A stretch of 64,000 nt of DNA, taken from NCBI RefSeq assembly GCF_003086895.1, contig NZ_CP026004.1:4236684-4300683 (forward strand). The letters run 5' to 3'. The position numbers were made by a program, and so were the translations under genes. The DNA is from Stenotrophomonas sp. ESTM1D_MKCIP4_1. Its GTDB lineage: Bacteria > Pseudomonadota > Gammaproteobacteria > Xanthomonadales > Xanthomonadaceae. Positions 29,919 to 38,145 of the stretch are shown here, one piece after another. Under the pieces are notes generated by a model that saw nothing but the letters and a program-made list of their open reading frames with translations, was not told where the DNA came from and did no database searches. Each line of letters starts with the position of its first letter. The first letter of the stretch is position 1.

Positions 29919-31079
29919 CTAGGCCATTGCGGCGGTGGATACCAGGCGGTCACGGCCTTCGGCCTTGGCCCGGTAAAGCGCACTATCGGCGCAGGCGATC
30001 AGCCCTGCCAGATCGGTATGGCCGTCATCCATGGCCAGGCCGATGCTGGCGGTGACTGCCACCGGCCCGGTCGCCAGCGGGGCGGGGCGTTGCTGCAGCG
30101 CATGGCGGATGGAGATGGCCACGCGCGCCGCCTCGCCGGCGCTGGCGGGCAGCAGCAACAGGAACTCCTCACCACCGTAGCGGCTGAGCAGATGCGCGCG
30201 GCTGCGCACGGCATGCGCCAGCACGCTGCTGAAATGCTGCAGCACCTGGTCGCCGGCCAGATGCCCCCAGCGGTCATTGATGGCTTTGAAATGGTCCACG
30301 TCCAGCAGCAGCACCGCCAGCGGGCGCTGCTGGCGACGCATCTGCTGCAGCTGGTCATCGCCGTCGGCCAGCACGGCGCTGCGGTTGAGCAGGCCGGTCA
30401 GCCCGTCGGTGCGGGCGGCGCGGCGCAGGTCCACCAGCAGGCGCTGGAGCAGCAGCAGGACCAGCGCGAAGCAGCGCGCCAGTTCCAGCATCACCCCGGC
30501 CAGATAGGTCAGGAACATCGGCGCACCGGCACGCAGGATATCCCCGCCCGCGCCGGCATCGGCCGGCAGGAACAGGCGCACGACGTACACCAGCGCCTCG
30601 GTGAGGAACACCGCTGCCGCCAGGCGGCAACTGAGGCGCTGTGCCGCCGGCGCGTGCAGCAGCAGGAGGGTGGCGATCCAGCCATTGATGAGGATCGCGA
30701 AGACGCTGAACACGTGCAGGCGGATCTGCAGGCTGGGCCACGGCACCAGGAACAGGACGATGCCGGCCATGAACGCGGCCGCCAGGCCCAGGGCACGCCC
30801 CACCGGCAATGGCTGGCCCAGGTGCAGGGCCATGCCCAGCAGCATCAGCACGCTGGAGCCGGCCATGGCTGCATTGCCGGCGAGGATGGCCGGCACCTGT
30901 GGCAGCCATGGCCGCAGCCCCATCAGGATCACGCCCAGCGTCAGCAGCCACAGACTGGCCGTCCACAGGCGCAGCACCGGTTGCCCACGCAGGACAACCA
31001 GCAGCAGCGAAAATCCCGTTGCGATGCCGATGCACAGCAGCAGGCCAAGGACACCAAGGGTGGGAAGATCCAGCGACAT
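29919..31079 (-). CDS. Membrane diguanylate cyclase (GGDEF)
   Basis: This 386-residue protein has six or seven N-terminal membrane helices (residues 7-215) and a C-terminal GGDEF domain that makes cyclic di-GMP from GTP. The catalytic GGEEF is at 302-306, with DVDHFKAINDRWGHLAGD upstream near 270. The inhibitory I-site (RxxD five residues before GGEEF) is absent: the residues there are Ser-Arg-Ala-His. The activity is thus likely free of product inhibition. It stands between the hydrolase operon and the pilus operon, which c-di-GMP often governs. The membrane part resembles a sensor without a named domain. Confidence 0.9.
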   Translation of the reverse strand: MSLDLPTLGVLGLLLCIGIATGFSLLLVVLRGQPVLRLWTASLWLLTLGVILMGLRPWLPQVPAILAGNAAMAGSSVLMLLGMALHLGQPLPVGRALGLAAAFMAGIVLFLVPWPSLQIRLHVFSVFAILINGWIATLLLLHAPAAQRLSCRLAAAVFLTEALVYVVRLFLPADAGAGGDILRAGAPMFLTYLAGVMLELARCFALVLLLLQRLLVDLRRAARTDGLTGLLNRSAVLADGDDQLQQMRRQQRPLAVLLLDVDHFKAINDRWGHLAGDQVLQHFSSVLAHAVRSRAHLLSRYGGEEFLLLLPASAGEAARVAISIRHALQQRPAPLATGPVAVTASIGLAMDDGHTDLAGLIACADSALYRAKAEGRDRLVSTAAMA

Positions 31080-31149
31080 GCGGCTCGTGCGTACCAGGTG
31101 ATGGCCGCATCCTAGCCGGTTCCGGCCCACCTGCCATGGCCGCCGTCGA

Positions 31150-31527
31150 TCACCAGCAGGCGCGGTCCACCGGCATCCGCCGGCCGGCGTGGTCCATGCT
31201 CAGCACGCCACAGGCGTAGTCGGCCCGCTCGCCCACCGGTTCGGCCACCACGGTGTACCCCGTGGTGGTTACGTCCACCCGCAGGCGATAGGCCTTGAGC
31301 TCGCCCGCGCACTGCGCCTGCGGTGCCCCCTGGTACGCCAGCACCCGCGTGTAATGCCGTTCCAGCACGCTGGCCTGGCTGGCCAGGCAGGTCTGGGCCT
31401 GCACGCGGTGGGTCCGGGCCAGATGATGGTGATAGGACGGCAGGGCGATGGCGCCGAGGATGGCGATGATCGCGCAGGCAACGATCACCTCCATGAGGGT
31501 GAATCCCTTCATTGATGGCCTGGCCAT
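31150..31527 (-). CDS. pilE: Type IV pilin PilE-like minor pilin
   Basis: This 125-residue pilin-like protein has a prepilin peptidase site after MARPSMKG, cleaving before FTLMEVIVACAIIAILG, with Glu at +5. Four Cys residues follow, so one or two disulfides are likely. ATG at 31527 has a GGAG nine bases upstream; GTG at 31533, overlapping the pilY1 stop, and ATG at 31512 are alternatives. It is the last gene of the fimT-pilV-pilW-pilX-pilY1-pilE operon. Its product is inferred to prime or cap the pilus together with PilY1. Confidence 0.88.
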   Translation of the reverse strand: MARPSMKGFTLMEVIVACAIIAILGAIALPSYHHHLARTHRVQAQTCLASQASVLERHYTRVLAYQGAPQAQCAGELKAYRLRVDVTTTGYTVVAEPVGERADYACGVLSMDHAGRRMPVDRACW

Positions 31528-31529
31528 GT

Positions 31530-34500
31530 TCACGGGCTCCCGCCGTCGAGCAACCGCAGCTCACGCCAGCTCACCCGGCGGACACGATTGCCGATCGGGT
31601 GGGTGATGACCCCGCGCATGCTGCCATCCTCGCCGATGCCGCCCAGCCAGTCGCCCAGGAAACCAGGGGCATTGGATCCCTGCTCCACCAGGAAACCGGA
31701 AGACGGGACGGACCGCCCATTGTGATTCACCAGATCGCCAGGGTTGCCGACCGTGCCGTCGCCATCCATGTCGAAGAAGCTGTTCTCCAGCCGGCCACCG
31801 GTGAACGGATCCACCGCCAGGTAGTAGCCCGAGCCGGTGGGGTTGCACGGATCCTTCGCATTGGGAATGCGGGTGGTGCCCAGCAGCACGCGGCCACGCA
31901 GCTGGGGCGGCACCAGCATGCGTTCCCCGCGCGCGCCATTGTTCATCGCGACCAGGTCGATCATCCAGCCGTCCCTGCCGGGCGCGTCAATCTTGCTTAT
32001 CACGCGCCCATTGCCGCTCTCGTCCTGGATCCGGACGGGTGCCAGCCAGCCGCGGCCGCCCAGCGGCTGGCCGTGATCGCGCAGGCCGTACAACGTCTGG
32101 ATATTCTGGTTGCCCAGATCGGACACTTCCAGCAGGGCACCGGTACCGACATAGACCCAGGTCTCGGCGGTGTCGGGATTGCGCGCCACCAGCGGTGCGC
32201 TGGTGATCGGCTGTATCACCCCGCCGATTACGGTGTTGTACAGCCGCATGCTTTGCCCGGCCACCACATCCACCCGGTAGAGGCCGCCCTGGAGGTCACC
32301 GAGGTAGGCGGTTTCAGCGAAACCATCGCGGTCTGCATCCCAGGGGCGTGCGCCAGCTGCGCCCTTGCCGCGGGCATCCAGCAGCACGCTGTGCGCCTGG
32401 CCGCCGTCCAGGCGGATGCTGATCAGGCGCGAACTGCCGTCGGCTGACTCCACGCCATTGCCCAGCAGCACGCGCCAATCGCCATCGGCCACCTGGGCCA
32501 CCAGGGGCTTGCCCAGCACCCGGCCCAGGCCCGGAACCGTGCGGGCATCCAGCTCCCAGAGCAGGTCGGGGCGATCCGGGTCGGTCACATCCAGCGCGAA
32601 CACACCCGCGCCGCCGCGCCCCAGCGTGCCCACCAGGACGGTCCTCCAGGCGCCGCGCACGTAGGCATCGGCCACGGTGAGCTCCCCATCCACGTTGTAG
32701 TGGTGCTCGTAGCCTTCCTGCGTGTAGTCACGCAGGTGCGTGTTGATGGCCGCAGCAGGCATGAAGGCAAAGCGTTCGGTCCCGCTGGCGGCATCGAACC
32801 CGTGCAGCAGGCCGTCATTGGCGCCCACGTAGACCATGGCCGGGCGAGCGGCCTGCGCGGCGGCGAACGCGCTGTAACGGTCGGCCCCCTGGAAGCGTCG
32901 CTGCGCGTACAGCCGCGGGTTGGGGGCGCCGGCGTAGACCGGTGAGGCATTGACGATGTCGCCCAGCGCGCTGGTGCGCAGCCGCAGGCCCTGCACGCCT
33001 TCATTGCGCCTGTCACCGGCAAGGTAGTCGAGCACCTCCTGGCTGCCCAGCGCGTTCTTCGCACCCTGCTCCAGCGTGGACCATGCCAGCGGCACCATCC
33101 GGCCACTGCGGCTGGTGTAGAGCGCCCGCGATCGCCAGTCGCGGCTGTCCAGTCGTGCGGCCGCGCTCCACAGGGCGGCCGAGGCGGTCGGGACACCCGT
33201 GGCCGGGTCGATGCCATGGGCGACCACATCGCCGCTCCAGGTACCTGTGCGGTAGGACGCGGAGAACACGCGGCCGTCCGCATCAAGTGCGCCGCCGTTG
33301 CTGGCCAGGGCCGCGCCTGAGCCATGCTTGGGCTGGATGATCATCTTGAAAGCGTCCATCAGGCTGGACACCATCTGCGAGGCATCGGCAGCGGCAAAGA
33401 ACGTGCGCGGGCGCTTCTCGCGCGCATCGCCATTGACCAGATCGCTGCCGTTCCACCACCACGTATCGGCAAGCGGTGTCGCGGCCGGATTGAAGGGATC
33501 GAAGCCTTCAGGCACGTGGAAGCCGCCGTACTTGGTGGCAAGCACGTACTGGTTGCGGTTGATCTTGTAATCCCGTTGATCCAGCACATCCACCCAGTAG
33601 GTGCGCATGGTCTGCCTGCCCGGACGCCCATTGGGCGCTGCATCGGGACGCAGATCGGTGGTGTTGGCCAGGTACGCCAGCGCCGCGATGTAGGCCGAGT
33701 TGAAAGAGCCGGGCTGGCCGTTGTACTGGGATGCGGTCGCAAGCGCCTGCGCCTCGCTCGGGGAATGCCCTTCCATCCGCCAGATCTGCGCCATCGCCTT
33801 GACCACGTCGTAGTCGACGTCAGCCGCCACCGCAGCCGGCTTGGCCCAGCCTTCGCCATCGCTTCGCGTCGGCCCCGGCAGGTTCTTGTCGAACCACGTG
33901 TTGGTGTCACCAATGCCCAGCAGCGTGGTGTTCTGGCAGGCATAGAGCATGGGATCGTCCCACTTGGCGATCACGGGGAAGCCATCCGCCTGGCGATAGC
34001 GGGTCTGCGGATCGCTGGACAGCGCACTGAACGCGGGTACGTTGCCGAGCCCGCGGACGTAGCGCGTCGCTGCGTAGTACAGCTCACTCACGTTGTCATA
34101 CAGCTTGGGCGGGCGGCCCGTCTTCATCTGGCCGAACTTGTTGATGTAGTTGATGATGCCACTGTCGGCGACCCCTCCCCCCGTCGCCGATGCATCGCTC
34201 GGGTCTGGATTGCGGCGCAGCACGCCGGTTCTGCTGTCCCATTCGGCGTTGGGATTGGCCACCGGAGGCCTGACGGGATCAGGCTTGATCGGCCCCACGA
34301 ACTTCTGGCGGGCACGCAGTACACCACCGTCGGGAGCAGGTTCACTCCCACCATACGGGTTGGAACCACCGTTGTTGATGTAGCTCACCACCGAGTAGCG
34401 GAGCTCACCGCTGTAGCGCTGCAGCAGGCCTTCCGGCTTGGCGCCGCGTGCATAGGCCACGCAGTTGTCTTCCAGGCCCACGTCGGCAACGCAGACTTTG

Positions 34501-35240
34501 ACCCGCACGCTGAGCTCGTAGATGTCCGCTTCATCGCCCGGCACGCCGCCGCTGGAGGGCTGGAGACGATGGGCCGCGTTGCCGGGGTCGTACGCGATGG
34601 CCGACGTCGCCGCTTCGATGTCGCCACTCGAGGTGAAGTAGAGGCGCGCACCCAGGCCATCGACGCGCGTACGGAAGCTGGGCCAGCGCGCCGGTGTGGC
34701 CCCGTGGACCAGCGCAGCGTCGTCAGCCGATCCTGCGGGGATGCGCGTTGTCGGGAAGAAGGTGTGCGACCCGTTCATGCTGAAATCAGCCTTTTCCAGC
34801 CAGGTTTCGTCGGGCAGGTCGCGCACGCGGTATCCCCCTGTCAGCGCCTTGCGGAAGGGGTCGATGGTCTGGGTGGTCGCCCAGTTCAGATAGTGGCCAT
34901 CCCAGAGCTGCCCCGCGCATACGCCCCCCTGACGCAACGAGGCCGGCGCGAAGTGCCGGTCGGCTTCCTTGGCTGCGTACACGTAGCGGTAGCACTTGCT
35001 CGAGTCGAAGTACCCATCGTAGGACGCCGTGCGTCGGTAGGCTTCAATGTTCGCGGCACTGATGAGCGTCGGAAACTCTACCGAGGGCACCAGCACCAGG
35101 TTTCCCGGAACCTTGATCTGCGATGACAGCGGCGCCTGCGCGATCTGTGCACGGGCGGGCGGCGCACCGAGCGCGCCGACGATGCCCACGCACAGCCCCA
35201 ACGACCACGTACGGGGGGAAGAGAACGGCGATGCATGCAT
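31530..35240 (-). CDS. pilY1: Type IV pilus tip protein PilY1/PilC
   Basis: This is a 1236-residue exported protein with a signal peptide ending near PPARAQ. The C-terminal half is the PilY1/PilC beta-propeller. A calcium-type loop, WDADRDGFAE with GDLQGGLYRVD, lies near residue 965, equivalent to the calcium site of Pseudomonas PilY1. A second EF-like loop, DMDGDGTVGNPGD, is near 1155. I see no VWA domain or DxSxS MIDAS motif in the N-terminal half, unlike the mechanosensing Pseudomonas form. GAGG lies nine bases before the ATG at 35240. It is thought to act in pilus priming, tip adhesion and twitching. Confidence 0.92.
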   Translation of the reverse strand: MHASPFSSPRTWSLGLCVGIVGALGAPPARAQIAQAPLSSQIKVPGNLVLVPSVEFPTLISAANIEAYRRTASYDGYFDSSKCYRYVYAAKEADRHFAPASLRQGGVCAGQLWDGHYLNWATTQTIDPFRKALTGGYRVRDLPDETWLEKADFSMNGSHTFFPTTRIPAGSADDAALVHGATPARWPSFRTRVDGLGARLYFTSSGDIEAATSAIAYDPGNAAHRLQPSSGGVPGDEADIYELSVRVKVCVADVGLEDNCVAYARGAKPEGLLQRYSGELRYSVVSYINNGGSNPYGGSEPAPDGGVLRARQKFVGPIKPDPVRPPVANPNAEWDSRTGVLRRNPDPSDASATGGGVADSGIINYINKFGQMKTGRPPKLYDNVSELYYAATRYVRGLGNVPAFSALSSDPQTRYRQADGFPVIAKWDDPMLYACQNTTLLGIGDTNTWFDKNLPGPTRSDGEGWAKPAAVAADVDYDVVKAMAQIWRMEGHSPSEAQALATASQYNGQPGSFNSAYIAALAYLANTTDLRPDAAPNGRPGRQTMRTYWVDVLDQRDYKINRNQYVLATKYGGFHVPEGFDPFNPAATPLADTWWWNGSDLVNGDAREKRPRTFFAAADASQMVSSLMDAFKMIIQPKHGSGAALASNGGALDADGRVFSASYRTGTWSGDVVAHGIDPATGVPTASAALWSAAARLDSRDWRSRALYTSRSGRMVPLAWSTLEQGAKNALGSQEVLDYLAGDRRNEGVQGLRLRTSALGDIVNASPVYAGAPNPRLYAQRRFQGADRYSAFAAAQAARPAMVYVGANDGLLHGFDAASGTERFAFMPAAAINTHLRDYTQEGYEHHYNVDGELTVADAYVRGAWRTVLVGTLGRGGAGVFALDVTDPDRPDLLWELDARTVPGLGRVLGKPLVAQVADGDWRVLLGNGVESADGSSRLISIRLDGGQAHSVLLDARGKGAAGARPWDADRDGFAETAYLGDLQGGLYRVDVVAGQSMRLYNTVIGGVIQPITSAPLVARNPDTAETWVYVGTGALLEVSDLGNQNIQTLYGLRDHGQPLGGRGWLAPVRIQDESGNGRVISKIDAPGRDGWMIDLVAMNNGARGERMLVPPQLRGRVLLGTTRIPNAKDPCNPTGSGYYLAVDPFTGGRLENSFFDMDGDGTVGNPGDLVNHNGRSVPSSGFLVEQGSNAPGFLGDWLGGIGEDGSMRGVITHPIGNRVRRVSWRELRLLDGGSP

Positions 35241-35250
35241 CTGTGGAACC

Positions 35251-35811
35251 TCACTCACGAATGACGGTGGCCTGCAGCAGGACCTGGGTACGGTCGGGCG
35301 TTGCCTGCGGATCGGAACCGCGTGCCAGGACGCGGTAGAACTCCGCCTCGACACGGCCGCTGCCTTCGCCGTAGTTGGGTTCGTCGTACTGCCCCAGTTC
35401 GCTCTGCGTTTCGCGCCGGCCCAGGTACTGGATGGCGAACGACGGTTGTCCTGCGCCCAGCCCATCAGGCTGCTGGTCGACCGCAGCAGTCCAGCCCCGC
35501 GCAGGCGCCGCCACGCCACCCACTACCGGGTGGGGCAGGCACAGCGGATCGGCAGCCGCAGACGACGGCGAGCAGTCCTGCCATGACGGTTCGCCTCCCC
35601 CGCGGGCGGACACCAGGGCGCTCTCGGCTTCCTTCAGCGCGGACTCGGCGTTCTGCACGGCCATCGCCCGGTCCCGGATGCCCGACGTCATGCGTTCCTG
35701 CAGCGCGCTGGTGCGCAGGCTGACCGCCACCAGCAGTGACACGAGCAGCAGGATGATGAGCACGGCGAAGAGGGCAACACCACGTTGCCGCATGGATGAC
35801 GGAAGATTCAT
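35251..35811 (-). CDS. pilX: Type IV pilus assembly protein PilX
   Basis: This 186-residue minor pilin has the PilX N-terminal signature RGVALFAVLIILLLVSLLVA. The hydrophobic helix follows a short leader, MNLPSSMRQRG, and lacks the Glu5 of other pilins, as in the family. The C-terminal part contains YLGRRETQSELGQYDEP and ends in a beta-rich tail. It overlaps pilW by four bases and precedes pilY1 by ten bases. PilX joins PilV, PilW, FimT and PilE in the pilus-priming complex. Confidence 0.9.
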   Translation of the reverse strand: MNLPSSMRQRGVALFAVLIILLLVSLLVAVSLRTSALQERMTSGIRDRAMAVQNAESALKEAESALVSARGGGEPSWQDCSPSSAAADPLCLPHPVVGGVAAPARGWTAAVDQQPDGLGAGQPSFAIQYLGRRETQSELGQYDEPNYGEGSGRVEAEFYRVLARGSDPQATPDRTQVLLQATVIRE

Positions 35812-36788
35812 GGCAAACGGTTCCGCAGGGTGAGGGTCTGCTGGAAGCTGCGCACGATGCGTGCTTCCGTCGCCGGACCGGTGGAGGTTTCCAGCTGCAG
35901 CTGCACATCCACGGCAAGAACCTGGTTCCACTGCGCGCCGCTTATCTCCGTGGCGGGCAGGTAGTCGGCGTTTCCGGCGAGCAGGTAGTGCAGGGAAAAG
36001 TGAGTCACTCCGCTGGCAACAACGCCACCGCCGACCACCGCGCCATCCAGCAGTTCCTGGCGGTACAGCGACGCCACGCCGTGGTCATCATTGCCCACGT
36101 GCCAGCGCACCTGCTGCGGCAGGCCGAACGCCGTGTCCGCGCCGAACCGATGCAGCGCGGCGCGCGGTGGCGTCTGTGCCGGACAGGGTTCGCCCGTGGC
36201 GAAGTAGCCGACGCAGTTGGCGGGGGCATCGTGCCCGACGGCCGCACCCGTGGTGGTTACGCGGACCAGAACGGCGCGGCTGAAGTCGCATATCAGCAAG
36301 GGCGCGCCGACGTCCGGCAGGTCTTTTCCGGTGGCGGGCAGCGGTGCTTCAGACGCGGACTGCCCCGGCGTTCCCAGCGCCAGGGGCGTCGTCGTCCACA
36401 CCTGCAATGCCGGCATCCCGGGCAATCGTTGCCCTTCGGCCGTGCCCGGCTCGAGCACCGGATCTGCGAACCCGGGACCTGCGGCGGCGGCCAGGCCCAT
36501 GAGTGGCTCATCAAGACTCTTCCAGAAGGCACGCTGGCGTTCGGCAAGCAGATTGGCCACCGCATGGCGCTGGTCGCACAGCCGGTCACCGGCACCACGG
36601 ATGTCATTACCGATCAGTTCCATGGCCAACCGCCCGGATTCCTGCACACGCGCTACGCCCAGCGTGTCCTGCGTGCCGCGCAGCGAGGCCAGGTAGAAGT
36701 GCAGGCACGCACCCAGCACCAGCAGGCCCAGGATCATGGCCACCAGCAGCTCGACCAGGGTCAGGCCGCGCACGTGATGGATCCTCAT
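35808..36788 (-). CDS. pilW: Type IV pilus assembly protein PilW
   Basis: This is a 326-residue large minor pilin. The class III signal MRIHHVRG is followed by LTLVELLVAMILGLLVL with Glu at +5. A long globular domain contains Cys residues in RLCDQRHAV, LICDFSR, NCVGYF and EPCPAQ. It overlaps pilV upstream by four bases and pilX downstream by four bases. Within the operon it is the PilW of the priming complex. Confidence 0.92.
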   Translation of the reverse strand: MRIHHVRGLTLVELLVAMILGLLVLGACLHFYLASLRGTQDTLGVARVQESGRLAMELIGNDIRGAGDRLCDQRHAVANLLAERQRAFWKSLDEPLMGLAAAAGPGFADPVLEPGTAEGQRLPGMPALQVWTTTPLALGTPGQSASEAPLPATGKDLPDVGAPLLICDFSRAVLVRVTTTGAAVGHDAPANCVGYFATGEPCPAQTPPRAALHRFGADTAFGLPQQVRWHVGNDDHGVASLYRQELLDGAVVGGGVVASGVTHFSLHYLLAGNADYLPATEISGAQWNQVLAVDVQLQLETSTGPATEARIVRSFQQTLTLRNRLP

Positions 36789-37261
36789 GGCGCGGCCCCC
36801 AGCACCAGCCGCGAACGGGCTGATCCTTCGCCACCGGCCGCGCGGCTGTCGTCCCAGTGCACGACGATCTGGCAGCTGCCTTTTGTGCAGGCCACGCTGC
36901 CACAGACGGCCGACTGCGGCCCCATGCCGGCCGACAGCGCCCCGATCCAGCGGGCCAGATCGCGCTTGGCGAGATCCCCCGTTGGCGGCGCGCGATCAGC
37001 GCACAGATCCTGTTTCGTCGTGTACTTGCCTTCCATCATCGCCACCCGGTTGGCGCGCATCGCATCGGCCAGGCTGGCGCTTGCGTGCACGGCAATCGTG
37101 CTCTGCAGCGAGCCCTGCGTCCGCCGCATCGTGCTGGCGTGTGCCATGGCCGCCGCCAACCCGCCCACGGCCAGCAGCAGGACTGCCACCATCACTTCGA
37201 TCAGGCTGGACCCTGCCTGGGTGCGTCTCCGCTGGCAGGCGCGCGCGTATCCGCCCATCAT
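36785..37261 (-). CDS. pilV: Type IV pilus modification protein PilV
   Basis: This 158-residue minor pilin has a leader ending QRRRTQAG before SSLIEVMVAVLLLAVGGLAA, with Glu at +5. The PilV-type start is followed by a helical region, DAMRANRVAMMEGKY, and Cys residues in DLCAD, SAVCGSVACTKGSC. ATG at 37261 overlaps the fimT stop as ATGA; a Met two codons upstream is an alternative. It overlaps pilW by four bases. Confidence 0.9.
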   Translation of the reverse strand: MMGGYARACQRRRTQAGSSLIEVMVAVLLLAVGGLAAAMAHASTMRRTQGSLQSTIAVHASASLADAMRANRVAMMEGKYTTKQDLCADRAPPTGDLAKRDLARWIGALSAGMGPQSAVCGSVACTKGSCQIVVHWDDSRAAGGEGSARSRLVLGAAP

Positions 37262-37791
37262 CGGCATTCCCCCACGGTGCCCGGCGGCAGGCGCAGCTGG
37301 ACCCCACCCAGCGCTTCCAGGACCCGGGTGCGGTGCGCCCGCTCGCTGCACATCGTCAGGGTGCCGTCCTGCAACCGGCTGCCCGTCTGATGAAACCTGC
37401 CATCGGCCCCGAACTGGATGCCGGCGGCAAACAGTCCCACCGTCTGCACGGACACCGACGGCGGGATCTGGCCCGTGCGCAGGATCTGACCGGACGCACT
37501 GCGGACAATCCACTGCTGCCAGTGGCCGCCATCGCAGTCCCGCCCGCCGACCGAACCGCACACCTGGATGGGACCATTGCGGCGCACCGATTCCTGCCGT
37601 GCGTACTGCAGGCCGACAAACAGATCGTTCGCTGCGGTGGTGACCTGCGTGCGGGCCACCACGCGGGACTGTGCAGGCAGCGCGACCGCGACCAGGATGG
37701 CCAGCACGACGAGCGTTACCAGCAGTTCCAGCAGGGTGAAGCCCGCCGCAGTGGCGGTGCGCAGTGTATTGAAGGGCATGGCGTCGTCCAT
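37258..37791 (-). CDS. fimT: GspH/FimT family pseudopilin
   Basis: This 177-residue pseudopilin has the prepilin site TATAAG before FTLLELLVTLVVLAILVAV, with Glu at +5. The GspH/FimT domain contains DLFVGLQYARQESVRRNGPIQV and Cys residues in CGSVGGRDCDGG and near the end. ATG at 37791 is used; the Met four codons later is equally good, and neither has a strong ribosome site. It heads the operon fimT-pilV-pilW-pilX-pilY1-pilE. All are coupled by overlaps or very short gaps. Confidence 0.88.
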   Translation of the reverse strand: MDDAMPFNTLRTATAAGFTLLELLVTLVVLAILVAVALPAQSRVVARTQVTTAANDLFVGLQYARQESVRRNGPIQVCGSVGGRDCDGGHWQQWIVRSASGQILRTGQIPPSVSVQTVGLFAAGIQFGADGRFHQTGSRLQDGTLTMCSERAHRTRVLEALGGVQLRLPPGTVGECR

Positions 37792-38145
37792 GCGGACCGT
37801 GGTGAGGGATGGCACACACCTTGAGCGCGCACCGGCCTTCTGCGCTATTCCACGATTCGTAATCTGCAGCGTTCGTGCAGAAGCAAAGTGGCGCACCGTG
37901 CAGCAGCGCCGGCTGTTGGGCGCGTGCAGAACACCATTTCGCGTACGGGGCTGGAGGCGGAAGCCGGATCGCGCACCGCGCGGCGTCCGCACACAACGGC
38001 GTGAAAGGCCGAAAGCGACATGCGCGTCAGCGTTACATCATTTGCCAACGCGTTCCCAGTTCCGGTTTTTTAGAACCGGTTGCTTGGCGGCCGCAGCAAC
38101 CGGTGTGGAGACTTTCCCGCTCTTCCACACGTCAAGGTGATCCCC
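37792..38145. promoter_or_regulatory. Divergent intergenic region between the pilus operon and the chitin oxidase gene
   Basis: This 354-bp gap should carry both promoters. A CRP/Clp-like half-match, ggtga-N6-gcaca (37801-37816, 8 of 10 consensus positions), lies beside the fimT start. A small hairpin, ccggtt-ttttag-aaccgg, lies around 38064-38081. The sequence is visibly richer in A and T near 38030-38080 than elsewhere. No clear -35/-10 pair was found by eye, and no repeat element is present. Confidence 0.4.

Noticed and set aside
37792..38000. Sigma-54 promoter for the pilus operon
   Set aside because: A GG...TTGC-like match on the lower strand has the wrong spacing (11 instead of 10).
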